A DNA stretch of 64,000 nt from UKL13-3 sp044353855 (GCA_044353855.1 JBILBF010000001.1:620001-684000), one strand, 5' to 3'. Positions 28,140 through 35,700 are shown, numbered from the stretch's first letter. Notes: generated from the letters alone by a model not told the origin. Program-made: numbers and translations.

Positions 28140-28307
28140 TTAAAATTGCCTCATATTGTTGCGCTTTTCATCCATCCATTTATTTTTTCCTCCAGGTTTA
28201 TAAGAGTTGCGCGCTTTTTTAGGTTCTTTATATCGAGAATGTTTGCAGCTAGCAAAAAGGATAAAAATGGAAATGAAAAGAAGCGTTTTTATGGTGTTGG
28301 TAAACAT
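28140..28307 (-). CDS. Small lipoprotein, 55 residues
   Basis: Reading the minus strand gives an ATG at 28307 and a stop at 28140. The product begins MFTNTIKTLLFISIFIL and has the lipobox LFASC with its Cys at 21, then a very basic tail with KKARNSYKPGGKNKWMDEKR. It is a plausible outer-membrane-anchored peptide. It is too short for most gene callers. I know of no function. It converges on the GSCFA gene with a 32 bp gap. Confidence 0.6.
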   Translation of the reverse strand: MFTNTIKTLLFISIFILFASCKHSRYKEPKKARNSYKPGGKNKWMDEKRNNMRQF

Positions 28308-28607
28308 GTTGGATTAAACTTTTGAAAACTCAATTAACTAAAAAAAGCAAAAACCACCTAATTGGGGTAACAATTATTTTATATTGATAGTAAGATTAAG
28401 GGTAAAATGGCTTTTAAATTTTTAATGATCAAAGCTCACACGAATATTTTTTCGAAACTTTCAAGCGAATGTGTCGTCTGGGTGACTAACAACGGCTAGC
28501 CAATAAATAAAACAGATATAAATAAGTAAATAGGTTATAAAAGCGGAGCAAAAAGTATTGTATTGTTAAATATGGAGCAGTCACGGACGTTAAGTGCTAA
28601 CCAACGT

Positions 28608-28626
28608 TTGCGGAGAGCGAGGGATT
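28608..28626 (-). repeat. Direct-repeat fragment of the tRNA-Ser 3' end
   Basis: The 19 bases TTGCGGAGAGCGAGGGATT match exactly the 3' end region of tRNA-Ser at 28772-28790 and lie in the same orientation 164 bp away. The match stops inside the T-loop; beyond it the sequence is unrelated and holds a CCCATTATGGG hairpin-like stretch at 28637-28647. It looks like a leftover attachment-site-type repeat. The remaining 28308-28734 stretch shows no gene. Confidence 0.6.
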
Positions 28627-28734
28627 ATTCCATGATCCCATTATGGGGAGGCTAAAATCAAAGCCAGCTCGTAACCTCGCTTTTTTTAATGACTTCGCTT
28701 ACATGCGCTCCTGCGTCACACTGATGCTAAGCCA

Positions 28735-28767
28735 TTAAAAAAGCCCATTAGCTTTGCTATGGGCTTT
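28735..28767 (-). terminator. Terminator of tRNA-Ser
   Basis: AAAGCCCAT at 28740-28748 pairs with ATGGGCTTT at 28759-28767, and on the minus strand it is followed by a T run. It lies just after the tRNA-Ser 3' end. Confidence 0.75.
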
Positions 28768-28773
28768 GACTTG

Positions 28774-28860
28774 CGGAGAGCGAGGGATTCGAACCCTCGA
28801 TACCTGTTACAGTATACACGCTTTCCAAGCGAGCTCGTTCGGCCACTCTGACAGCTCTCC
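28774..28860 (-). tRNA. tRNA-Ser (anticodon GGA)
   Basis: Read on the minus strand the 87 bases begin GGAGAGC and end GCTCTCC plus the discriminator G, giving a full acceptor stem. The anticodon loop CTTGGAAAG carries GGA for serine. The long variable arm expected of tRNA-Ser is present between the anticodon and T arms, and the T-loop reads TTCGAAT. CCA is not encoded. It ends 8 bp from the GGGP synthase gene stop. Confidence 0.95.
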
Positions 28861-28868
28861 GAAAATTA

Positions 28869-29618
28869 CTAGGCTTTTACAGCTTCAACCAATACTGCAA
28901 TAAGTGAAGGGTCATTTTCAATTGCATTTCCTACCACTACAATATCGGCACCAGCATTACAAGCCGCTTTCACGGCTTCTGGTGTGCGCATACCTCCACC
29001 TACAAATAAAGGAATTGTAATATTGTTTTTGACTTCTCTAATCAGTTTCTCGGGTATAGGATTTTTGGCTCCGCTACCTGCATCCATATAAATAAATTTG
29101 AGTCCTAACATTTCGCCTGCCATTGCTGTGCAAGCTGCAATACTACTTTTATCTGAAGGTATTGGAGTGGTATTGCTCATATAACTAACCGAAGTAATAT
29201 TTCCACCATCAATTAGCATATATCCAGTAGGCAAAATTTCGAGACCTGATTTTTTTAAAGTGGGTGCTGCAAGAACATGTTTGCCGATGAGCATCTCAGG
29301 ATTTCGCCCAGAAATGAGGGACAAAAGTAAAATGGCATCAGCTTGTTCATCAATTTGCATGGTATTTCCAGGAAAAAGTACAACAGGTATTGCAGTGTGT
29401 TGCTTGATTATAGTGATAGCGCGTTCGAAGTAACCATTGGTAATAAGGCTGCCACCCACAAGTATCAAATCTACTTTGGCTGCAGTGCACATTTTACAGG
29501 TGTTTACCAACATAGCTTCATCTATGATGCTATCGGGGTCTATCAATACAGCAAGTTGCTTTATGCCTTTGGCAGTGTTTGCAAGTAACTGGGTTAGTAT
29601 CAAATTTTTCACACTCAA
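28869..29618 (-). CDS. Geranylgeranylglyceryl phosphate synthase (PcrB family)
   Basis: This TIM-barrel prenyltransferase joins an isoprenoid diphosphate to glycerol-1-phosphate, the first step of archaeal ether lipids; group II members occur in Bacteroidota. The 249 residues show LAVLIDPDS at the front, DLILVGGSLIT, TGYMLIDGGNITSVSYM, FIYMDAGSGAKNPIP and IPLFVGGGMRTPEA, which form the glycerol-phosphate pocket. The start is TTG at 29618, or GTG two codons later; no ATG fits. Product use in this organism is unknown. Confidence 0.92.
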   Translation of the reverse strand: MSVKNLILTQLLANTAKGIKQLAVLIDPDSIIDEAMLVNTCKMCTAAKVDLILVGGSLITNGYFERAITIIKQHTAIPVVLFPGNTMQIDEQADAILLLSLISGRNPEMLIGKHVLAAPTLKKSGLEILPTGYMLIDGGNITSVSYMSNTTPIPSDKSSIAACTAMAGEMLGLKFIYMDAGSGAKNPIPEKLIREVKNNITIPLFVGGGMRTPEAVKAACNAGADIVVVGNAIENDPSLIAVLVEAVKA

Positions 29619-29712
29619 ATTGTATTATAAAAAGGACAAAAGCTTGATAATGAATTTATTTTTTTGCTTGTAAATACTAGGCAAATAAAAGACTTTTTGT
29701 GAATAAATCATG

Positions 29713-29779
29713 TTATGCACATATTAAGGCATCAGAAAAACAAGGGGAAATGCTGTGGATGAAATAATGATGTGGAAAA
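29713..29779. promoter_or_regulatory. Cluster of three DnaA-box-like 9-mers upstream of nrdJ
   Basis: TTATGCACA at 29713-29721 fits TTATNCACA. TGTGGATGA at 29754-29762 and TGTGGAAAA at 29771-29779 are, on the other strand, TCATCCACA and TTTTCCACA, each one mismatch from TTATCCACA. They fall within 67 bp directly upstream of the predicted nrdJ promoter. Confidence 0.4.
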
Positions 29780-29784
29780 GGCAG

Positions 29785-29816
29785 TTTGATAGAACGGTTT
29801 TCAGGAAGCAATTTTG
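29785..29816 (+). promoter_or_regulatory. Likely promoter of nrdJ
   Basis: TTTG at 29785-29788 is followed after 20 bp by CAATTTTG at 29809-29816, one mismatch from TAnnTTTG. Transcription would begin near 29823, leaving a 5' leader of about 66 bases. No cobalamin riboswitch is visible. Confidence 0.45.
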
Positions 29817-29888
29817 GATAGAACCCCTCTTAAGGTTTTATAGCTTTAACAAAAAATACGATTAACTGAATTATTTAAAGCCTACTAT

Positions 29889-32800
29889 ATGAGCAATACC
29901 ACCACCCAAAAAAAGGAACAAAAAGGCCTTCGTTTCAATCGCTTTTTTACCCAAGATGGAGTAAGTCCATTTGATTTGTATGAATACGATTCGCGTACTT
30001 CTGTCATTAAAAATCCCAATGGCGAAAAAGTGTTCGAACTTACCAATGTAGAAGTTCCCAAATCATGGAGTCAAGTTGCAACAGATGTGTTGGCCCAAAA
30101 ATATTTTCGTAGAGCAGGTGTCCCATTAGCAGATGGAAGTATAGGTGGTGAACATTCGATTAAACAAGTTGCACATCGTATGGCCAATTGTTGGATGTCA
30201 TGGGGTGAAAAGTATCATTATTTTGATAGCAAAAAAGATGCTCAAATTTTTTACGATGAAATGGTATACATGATCATCGGTCAGTATGCTGCACCCAATT
30301 CACCTCAATGGTTTAATACCGGTTTGCATAGCTCATATGGCATTACTGGTAAACCACAAGGGCATTATTTTGTGAATCCTAAAACGAATAAATTGGAGCG
30401 TTCTACTTCGGCATACGAACGTCCACAACCACATGCTTGTTTTATTTTATCGGTTGATGATGATTTGGTCAATGAAGGCGGTATTATGGATTTGTGGGTT
30501 CGCGAGGCACGTATTTTTAAATATGGTTCGGGTGTAGGCACAAATTATTCAAAGTTGCGCGGAGCTTCCGAAAAACTATCGGGAGGTGGAACATCATCAG
30601 GTTTAATGAGTTTCCTAAAAATTGGTGACCGTGCTGCAGGTGCTATAAAAAGTGGTGGTACAACCAGGCGTGCGGCCAAAATGGTTTGTTTGGATTTAGA
30701 TCATCCCGAAATTGTAGAATTTATAAATTGGAAAAAAAACGAAGAGAAAAAAGTAGCTGCATTGATTGCTGCTGGTTATCCAAGCGATTATGAAGGTGAA
30801 GCCTATGCAACCGTTGCCGGTCAAAATTCCAATAACTCTATTCGTATTCCAAACGAATTTTTTACTGCCTTGGAACAAGACACGGATTGGAATTTAACTG
30901 CTCGCAGCAATGGCCAAACAATTAAATCCATCCCCGCTAAACAATTGTGGGATATGATAGGCGATGCAGCATGGGCTTGTGCCGATCCGGGTGTGCAATA
31001 TGATACCACCATTAACGAATGGCATACTTGCCCCGAAGGTGGACGAATCAATGCATCCAACCCTTGTTCGGAATATATGTTTTTGGATAACACAGCTTGT
31101 AATTTAGCGTCATTAAACTTAATGCGTTTTTTTAATGCCGCTACCTGCCAGTATGATGTAAAAGGTATTGAACATGCTTCGCGTTTGTGGACAGTTGTAT
31201 TGGAAATATCTGTATTAATGGCTCAATTTCCATCCAAAGAAGTTGCACAATTATCATACGAATACCGCACCTTAGGGTTGGGTTATGCAAATTTAGGAAC
31301 GGCATTAATGGTTGCTGGAATACCATACGACTCCTCAAAAGCATTTGCAATCGGTGGAGCAATTACCGCTATCTTAACTGGAACAGCGTATAAAACTTCG
31401 GCAGAAATGGCTAAGTATTTAGGAGCATTTCCTAAATACAAAGAGAATAAAAAACACATGTTGCGCGTAATGAAAAATCACCGTTATGCTGCCTACAATA
31501 CTCCCGATTTATATGAAGGTTTAGCTATTCGTCCCGCAGGTATTGATACTAAAAATTGTCCTGATTATTTGTTAAGTGCAGCATGTACATCATGGGACAT
31601 GGCCGTGCAAATGGGCGAAAAATATGGCTATCGCAATGCACAAACAACAGTTATAGCTCCTACAGGTACTATTGGTTTGGTAATGGATTGTGATACAACC
31701 GGTATTGAACCAGATTTTGCTTTGGTAAAATTCAAAAAATTATCGGGAGGGGGTTATTTTAAAATTATTAACCAATCGGTTCCAGCTGCACTAAAAAACT
31801 TAGGATATTCCCCATTACAAATAGATGCAATTATCAAACATGCAACCGGTCATACTTCGTTAACAGGTGCTCCATTTATCAATCCTGAATCGTTATTATT
31901 TAGAGGATTTACTGTAGAAGAAATTGCAAAATTAGACAAAGCAGCTGCAGGTGCATTTGAAATTGGTTTTGCCTTTAACCAATGGACAGTAGGTGAAGAA
32001 TGTTTGCAACGGTTAGGATTCACCGCTGCCGAATACAATAGTCCTAAATTTAATTTACTGCGCAAATTGGGTTACACCAAAACAGAAATTGATGCAGCAA
32101 ATATTTATGTATGTGGAGCAATGACAGTGGAAGGTGCAGCTGACTTAAAAGACGAACATTTGGCAGTATTTGATTGTGCCAATAAATGTGGAACAACAGG
32201 CGAGCGGTATATTGCAGCATCAGGCCATATTCGTATGATGGCAGCAGCTCAACCGTTTTTAAGTGGTGCTATTTCCAAAACCATTAACCTGCCAAATGAG
32301 GCAACTGTGGATGAAATAAAAGAGTGCTACCATTTAAGTTGGAGCATGGGCTTAAAAGCAAACGCATTGTACCGGGATGGGTGCAAATTATCGCAACCAC
32401 TAAGCAATAAAAGTGATGTGGTGGATGATGAAGACATGCAAGAAGTTGTGGAATCGGTATTGGGCGAATCGGCTCATAAATCATTGGGCGAATTAACTCC
32501 TGATCAAGTATTGGAAGCTGCAACGGCTATTTTAAATAAATCGAGTGATACAGAGTTTAAACGAAAATTAGCGCGCATTGTAGAGCGTAAACAATTACCT
32601 GGCAAACGTGCTGGTTTTACCCAAAAAGCAACTGTTGGCGGACAAACCATTTTTGTGCGCACAGGTGAATATGAAGATGGAACATTGGGCGAAATATTTG
32701 TGGATTTACACAAAGAAGGAGCAACCTTACGTTCGTTGATGAACTGCTTTTCTATTGCAGTATCATTAGGCTTGCAATACGGAGTTCCATTGGAAGAGTA

Positions 32801-33266
32801 CGTTGATAAATTTACGTTCACCCGTTTTGAACCTGCAGGTATGGTTACTGGGCATGATAATATTAAAAGTGCAACTTCCATAATTGACTATATGTTCCGC
32901 ATGTTGGGATTTGAATATTTGGGCAGAGAAGATTTTATACAAATTGCTCCCAATGAAGTGCAACGTGCAAACCTTGCAATGAATAAACCACATGTAACCA
33001 TTGCACCCAAAACGATATATCCAGCAGAAGTAAATCCATTGTTGAATGAAGTTGAAACAACTGCACCCATCGGTTTTATGAAACCACAAACAACAGTGGA
33101 AACCATACAAGCCCCGATGGCCGAAATCGTTCAGCCAGACCAAACACAAGCCTATTTAAAAAGTTTTGGCGATAGCCCATCCTGCCCAAGTTGTGGTAGT
33201 TTAACTATTCGCAGTGGCGCATGCTACAAATGCATGAACTGTGGAACACAAACGGGGTGTTCGTAA
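29889..33266 (+). CDS. nrdJ: Adenosylcobalamin-dependent (class II) ribonucleotide reductase
   Basis: This enzyme reduces ribonucleotides to deoxyribonucleotides using an adenosylcobalamin radical and needs no oxygen. The 1125 residues hold the reductase core with Cys184 (PHACFILSV) and the NPCSE active site (Asn391, Cys393, Glu395). It also has the allosteric and B12-binding parts, the conserved RTGEYEDGTLGEIF segment near 920 and a C-terminal zinc-ribbon-like tail (CPSCGS, CYKCMNCG) that may deliver electrons. Length is normal for the long NrdJ form. No class I or III reductase is in this window. It is followed by a hairpin terminator and then the accessory patch. Confidence 0.95.
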   Translation: MSNTTTQKKEQKGLRFNRFFTQDGVSPFDLYEYDSRTSVIKNPNGEKVFELTNVEVPKSWSQVATDVLAQKYFRRAGVPLADGSIGGEHSIKQVAHRMANCWMSWGEKYHYFDSKKDAQIFYDEMVYMIIGQYAAPNSPQWFNTGLHSSYGITGKPQGHYFVNPKTNKLERSTSAYERPQPHACFILSVDDDLVNEGGIMDLWVREARIFKYGSGVGTNYSKLRGASEKLSGGGTSSGLMSFLKIGDRAAGAIKSGGTTRRAAKMVCLDLDHPEIVEFINWKKNEEKKVAALIAAGYPSDYEGEAYATVAGQNSNNSIRIPNEFFTALEQDTDWNLTARSNGQTIKSIPAKQLWDMIGDAAWACADPGVQYDTTINEWHTCPEGGRINASNPCSEYMFLDNTACNLASLNLMRFFNAATCQYDVKGIEHASRLWTVVLEISVLMAQFPSKEVAQLSYEYRTLGLGYANLGTALMVAGIPYDSSKAFAIGGAITAILTGTAYKTSAEMAKYLGAFPKYKENKKHMLRVMKNHRYAAYNTPDLYEGLAIRPAGIDTKNCPDYLLSAACTSWDMAVQMGEKYGYRNAQTTVIAPTGTIGLVMDCDTTGIEPDFALVKFKKLSGGGYFKIINQSVPAALKNLGYSPLQIDAIIKHATGHTSLTGAPFINPESLLFRGFTVEEIAKLDKAAAGAFEIGFAFNQWTVGEECLQRLGFTAAEYNSPKFNLLRKLGYTKTEIDAANIYVCGAMTVEGAADLKDEHLAVFDCANKCGTTGERYIAASGHIRMMAAAQPFLSGAISKTINLPNEATVDEIKECYHLSWSMGLKANALYRDGCKLSQPLSNKSDVVDDEDMQEVVESVLGESAHKSLGELTPDQVLEAATAILNKSSDTEFKRKLARIVERKQLPGKRAGFTQKATVGGQTIFVRTGEYEDGTLGEIFVDLHKEGATLRSLMNCFSIAVSLGLQYGVPLEEYVDKFTFTRFEPAGMVTGHDNIKSATSIIDYMFRMLGFEYLGREDFIQIAPNEVQRANLAMNKPHVTIAPKTIYPAEVNPLLNEVETTAPIGFMKPQTTVETIQAPMAEIVQPDQTQAYLKSFGDSPSCPSCGSLTIRSGACYKCMNCGTQTGCS

Positions 33267-33272
33267 AAAGTC

Positions 33273-33298
33273 GTTGTCTTCGACTCCGCTCAGACAAC
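33273..33298. repeat. Inverted repeat with GC-rich loop
   Basis: GTTGTCT at 33273-33279 pairs with AGACAAC at 33292-33298 around the loop TCGACTCCGCTC. It stands out from the AT-rich surroundings and lies 6 bp after the nrdJ stop. I recall the CTTCGACTCCGCTCAG string as common in Bacteroidota repeats; that recollection needs a search. Confidence 0.5.
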
Positions 33299-33310
33299 AT
33301 CAGAATTTGT

Positions 33311-33346
33311 AAATCCCTCATTGAATAAAATTCAGTGGGGGATTTT
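33311..33346 (+). terminator. Probable terminator of nrdJ
   Basis: AAATCCC at 33311-33317 pairs with GGGATTT at 33339-33345, with an inner TGAAT/ATTCA stem. The T run is short, so efficiency is uncertain. Confidence 0.5.
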
Positions 33347-33348
33347 GG

Positions 33349-33446
33349 GTTTAAATGAATCTTGTATGATAAAATTCTATGAATAATATTAGGCGTTTCA
33401 CTAGTAGAAAACTTATTGAGCTTTGGAGAATGTAGTAAAAGTGCAT
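33349..33446 (-). pseudogene. Decayed GIY-YIG nuclease gene fragment
   Basis: From the ATG at 33446 the frame begins MHFYYIL, matching the MHFCYIL start of the intact gene at 35409-35699. A frameshift then follows, and the next frame reads HSPKLNKFSTSETPNIIHR, which aligns with the intact STKRNRYYTGETTDVDARL. The fragment ends near the nrdJ terminator and lacks the C-terminal half. The upstream bases (GTGCATAAAC, then the AAAAAGCCATTCGG arm) also match those of the intact copy, so this is a second copy of the same module that has decayed. Confidence 0.7.
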
Positions 33447-33466
33447 AAACGCAAAAAGCCATTCGG

Positions 33467-33484
33467 TCCCGATAGCTATCGGGA
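33467..33484. repeat. Palindrome TCCCGATAGCTATCGGGA, copy 1
   Basis: A perfect 18 bp palindrome replaces the loop of a copy of the tRNA-Asn terminator hairpin. The left arm GCCATTCGG (33458-33466) is identical to that at 35704-35712, where the loop is ACAGAAT instead. After it come GGCGTTTTC and a TTTGCTCCCT stub matching the tRNA-Asn 3' flank. Confidence 0.85.
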
Positions 33485-33612
33485 GGCGTTTTCTTTTTTT
33501 GCTCCCTTCATTGATAAAAGATGCAGCCAAAATGAGTTAATGATGTATGGAATTATTAGGAAATTAGAAGTTTGATTTTTTATTGACTTAATCAGATTCA
33601 AGAAGAAGTTGG

Positions 33613-33876
33613 TTATAGCTTATGTTTACTTTTCTTTTCCTGCATCTTAATAAACATTTCAAACTCAATTATCAAGTCGCTCAACTTAAATTCAAATGCA
33701 TCTGCAAGATTTTTAACCCAATAAAGTGTAGGTGTAATTAAACCACGTTCAAGTCGAGATATATTTTGAAAATTATTGCTCATTAAATCGGCTAAATCAG
33801 ATTGGGACATGCCTTTTTTAGACCTTTTATATCTAACAAAATCACCGAACAAAATGTTGTAGCCTCTTTTTTCCAT
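33613..33876 (-). CDS. XRE-family helix-turn-helix regulator
   Basis: The 87-residue protein has an HTH_3 domain at about 10-68: DFVRYKRSKKGMSQSDLADL is helices 1-2 and NNFQNISRLERGLITPTLY is the recognition helix region. The C-terminal KKSKHKL tail is basic. It is divergent from the LamG/T9SS gene at 33987, whose promoter overlaps a 9 bp inverted repeat at 33939-33963 that this protein might bind. It lies inside the accessory patch between the two GIY-YIG copies. Confidence 0.88.
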   Translation of the reverse strand: MEKRGYNILFGDFVRYKRSKKGMSQSDLADLMSNNFQNISRLERGLITPTLYWVKNLADAFEFKLSDLIIEFEMFIKMQEKKSKHKL

Positions 33877-33906
33877 TTAAGCCAAACAATTTGTGATAAT
33901 AGACAA

Positions 33907-33937
33907 CTTGTATACTAACCATATGTGGTTATTTTTG
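33907..33937 (+). promoter_or_regulatory. Promoter of the LamG/T9SS gene
   Basis: TTG at 33908-33910 is followed after 19 bp by TATTTTTG at 33930-33937, a match to the Bacteroidota -33/-7 pattern. The start of transcription would fall near 33944. Confidence 0.5.
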
Positions 33938-33938
33938 T

Positions 33939-33963
33939 GATGAACATTACATTGATGTTCATC
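33939..33963. promoter_or_regulatory. Inverted repeat, candidate operator
   Basis: GATGAACAT at 33939-33947 and ATGTTCATC at 33955-33963 are a perfect 9 bp inverted repeat with a 7 bp spacer. It sits directly after the -7 element and covers the predicted transcription start, where a repressor would act. The divergent XRE regulator is the natural candidate. Confidence 0.55.
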
Positions 33964-33986
33964 AACCAATTTAAAATAGTATTAAA

Positions 33987-35054
33987 ATGAAAAAAGTAAT
34001 TTACATAACAATTGCAATTCTAGGATTTGCAAATTTTACAATGGCACAAGTGCCAAGCTATGTGCCATCAGATAGTTTAAAAGGATGGTGGGGATTTAAT
34101 GGTAATGCGAATGACCAAAGCGGTAATGGAAATAATGGAACCGTGAATGGTGCTACATTAACAAGTGATAGGTTTGGAAATTCTAATAATTCTTATGGAT
34201 TCAACGGTTCAAATAATTTTATTTCTTATAATAACATTGCAAACCTCCCTATTAAGAACTCTTCGCGAACAATTTCATTATGGTTTCTTTTAACTCCTAC
34301 TTCAGGATATAACGATGGATATTCACTAATTTCTTATGGAAGTAAGAATGTTAATGGTGGGTTGAATGATATTTTTATAAAAGCAGATCCTGCTTTGATC
34401 GAATTTAATGCACATAGTTGTTATACCGATAATAATCCTGGAACAATTAATTCATTTTCAAGCACTTGGCATCATCTAATAGTAAAATACGATAGTGTTA
34501 GCATTGATAGTATAGATATTCGTTTTGATAATTTAAAAATTGCATCAACTAATCATAACATAAATCAATTAAAAAGACTATTTACCGATAGTTCAGAAAT
34601 GTTAATTGGTAAATCTGTAATTTCATATGCTACTGAATTTTATTTTAATGGTAAAATTGACGACATCGGTATTTGGAATCGTGCTTTAACTGAACAAGAA
34701 ATCACAAATCTATATAATGGTAATATTTGTTTTCAGAATATTAGCGTAACTGATACATTAGTTATAAATGTTAACCGTACTGGTTATAATCCTGTAACTT
34801 ATAGTAACACTTTAAAGGTGTATCCAAACCCTACAAAAGACCGCATCACTATTGATAATGGTGACATATCAAAAATGTCAGGATATTCAATAAAAATATT
34901 CAATTCATTAGGTCAACAAAAATTCCAATCAGCCATTAACCAACAACAATTTACAATTGATATTACACAATGGGGTGGCAATGGTTTATACTTCTTAAAT
35001 TTACTTGATGCATCAGGAAATATTATTGATGTAAGAAAGATTTTATTGAATTAA
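33987..35054 (+). CDS. LamG-domain secreted protein with type A T9SS sorting domain
   Basis: The 355-residue product has a signal peptide ending TMAQ (about 20). A LamG/concanavalin-like domain follows at about 28-245, with GWWGFNGNANDQSGNGNN and the closing FNGKIDDIGIWNRALTEQEI. The C-terminal Por-type sorting domain (about 278-355) contains VYPNPTKDRITI, GQQKF and GLYFLNLLDASG. The protein should be secreted by T9SS and attached to the surface; carbohydrate binding is inference. It lies within the accessory patch beside an HTH gene and is followed by a terminator. Confidence 0.9.
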   Translation: MKKVIYITIAILGFANFTMAQVPSYVPSDSLKGWWGFNGNANDQSGNGNNGTVNGATLTSDRFGNSNNSYGFNGSNNFISYNNIANLPIKNSSRTISLWFLLTPTSGYNDGYSLISYGSKNVNGGLNDIFIKADPALIEFNAHSCYTDNNPGTINSFSSTWHHLIVKYDSVSIDSIDIRFDNLKIASTNHNINQLKRLFTDSSEMLIGKSVISYATEFYFNGKIDDIGIWNRALTEQEITNLYNGNICFQNISVTDTLVINVNRTGYNPVTYSNTLKVYPNPTKDRITIDNGDISKMSGYSIKIFNSLGQQKFQSAINQQQFTIDITQWGGNGLYFLNLLDASGNIIDVRKILLN

Positions 35055-35104
35055 TAAGCGTCTAATTTTTAATCATTAAATCAAAATAAACTAGCATTTT
35101 ATTT

Positions 35105-35138
35105 GAAAAAGGAGAGTCAAATGGCTCTCCTTTTTTTG
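35105..35138 (+). terminator. Terminator of the LamG gene
   Basis: GGAGAG at 35111-35116 pairs with CTCTCC at 35125-35130, flanked by an A run and a T run. Confidence 0.8.
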
Positions 35139-35219
35139 TTAATGTTAAAATATGCAACCACTTCTGGGGCTTGCTGTAAAAAGAAAAAGGTGACAGAAAC
35201 GTTGCCTTGTTTAGTTGTG

Positions 35220-35310
35220 CTCCCTTCCCGATAGAAATCGGGACTGGGCTCCCCGATTGTGCAGCTCTATGCTCGTTCCTCACACAGCCGCAGCATCGGG
35301 ATAAACTTCT
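35220..35310. other. GC-rich island with no supported gene
   Basis: About 90 bp are much richer in GC than the neighbours and contain CCCGATAGAAATCGGG at 35229-35244, a relaxed form of the palindrome found at 33467, 35380 and 35863. No credible start-to-stop gene fits here. The rest of 35139-35327 also shows nothing recognisable. Confidence 0.5.
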
Positions 35311-35327
35311 CGCCCTCAAAATTTATT

Positions 35328-35360
35328 CAAAAAAAAAGACCGCAGACTGCGGCCTTTTTT
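35328..35360. terminator. Symmetric terminator downstream of the GIY-YIG gene
   Basis: CCGC and GCGG around AGACT, flanked by long A and T runs, form a hairpin that can end transcription on either strand. On the minus strand it lies just beyond the GIY-YIG stop. Confidence 0.65.
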
Positions 35361-35421
35361 TAATTTGCTCCCTGACCTGCCCCGATAGCTATCGGGGGAA
35401 CCAGGGACCTATTGATTAAGA
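35359..35421 (-). repeat. tRNA-Asn 3'-half fragment carrying the palindrome (copy 2) in its T-loop
   Basis: TTTAATTTGCTCCCTGACCTG at 35359-35379 and GAACCAGGGACCT at 35398-35410, continuing to TTGATTAA, match the tRNA-Asn locus at 35732-35778 in the same orientation. In place of the T-loop bases GACTC sits CCCCGATAGCTATCGGGG (35380-35397). The fragment contains the GIY-YIG stop codon. With tRNA-Asn itself it forms a direct repeat flanking that gene. Confidence 0.8.
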
Positions 35422-35699
35422 GTTATAATTTTGTGAACCAGTTCAGGATACTGAATCAATGATTCAATAAACCGTTTACTCTTCATTCGTTTAATATGCA
35501 TTTCAACTTTCAAGGCATGACTTCTATTTTCGCAAGGGATAATAAGCACTATTTCCCATGGAATTCCTGCTTTTGTCGAATTTGTGTTGAGTTCAGAACT
35601 GTTGTGGTACAAAAGACGTGCGTCAACATCCGTTGTTTCACCAGTATAATATCGATTGCGTTTAGTAGAATATAAAATATAGCAAAAGTGCATAAACAA
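35409..35699 (-). CDS. GIY-YIG single-domain nuclease
   Basis: The 96-residue protein is a lone GIY-YIG domain. The motif reads CYIL for GIY and YYTGE for YIG, followed by the conserved Arg in DARLLYHN, and a helix with the metal-binding Glu (KVEMHIKRMKSKRFIE). Residues expected for catalysis are present, so it may cut DNA. It is flanked by direct repeats of the tRNA-Asn 3' portion, and a decayed second copy lies at 33349-33446. Small GIY-YIG genes of this kind are frequent in Bacteroidota and their role is unknown. It may mobilise its own short element; that is inference. Confidence 0.9.
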   Translation of the reverse strand: MFMHFCYILYSTKRNRYYTGETTDVDARLLYHNSSELNTNSTKAGIPWEIVLIIPCENRSHALKVEMHIKRMKSKRFIESLIQYPELVHKIITLNQ

Positions 35700-35700
35700 A

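Noticed and set aside
28308..28734. Small RNA or gene in the gap before tRNA-Ser
   Set aside because: There are hairpins, including an imperfect one at 28679-28742, but no known RNA fold or promoter that I can support.
29713..29779. Chromosomal replication origin at the DnaA-box-like cluster
   Set aside because: No dnaA, no long AT-rich unwinding stretch and only three boxes; promoter control fits better.
29674..29888. Cobalamin riboswitch before the B12-dependent reductase
   Set aside because: I looked for the B12 box (GCCACTG) and the usual core; only weak look-alikes such as AAGGCATCAG are present.
33205..33462. An intact 85-residue gene after nrdJ
   Set aside because: Its front is a frameshifted GIY-YIG remnant and the rest runs antisense into nrdJ; better called a pseudogene.
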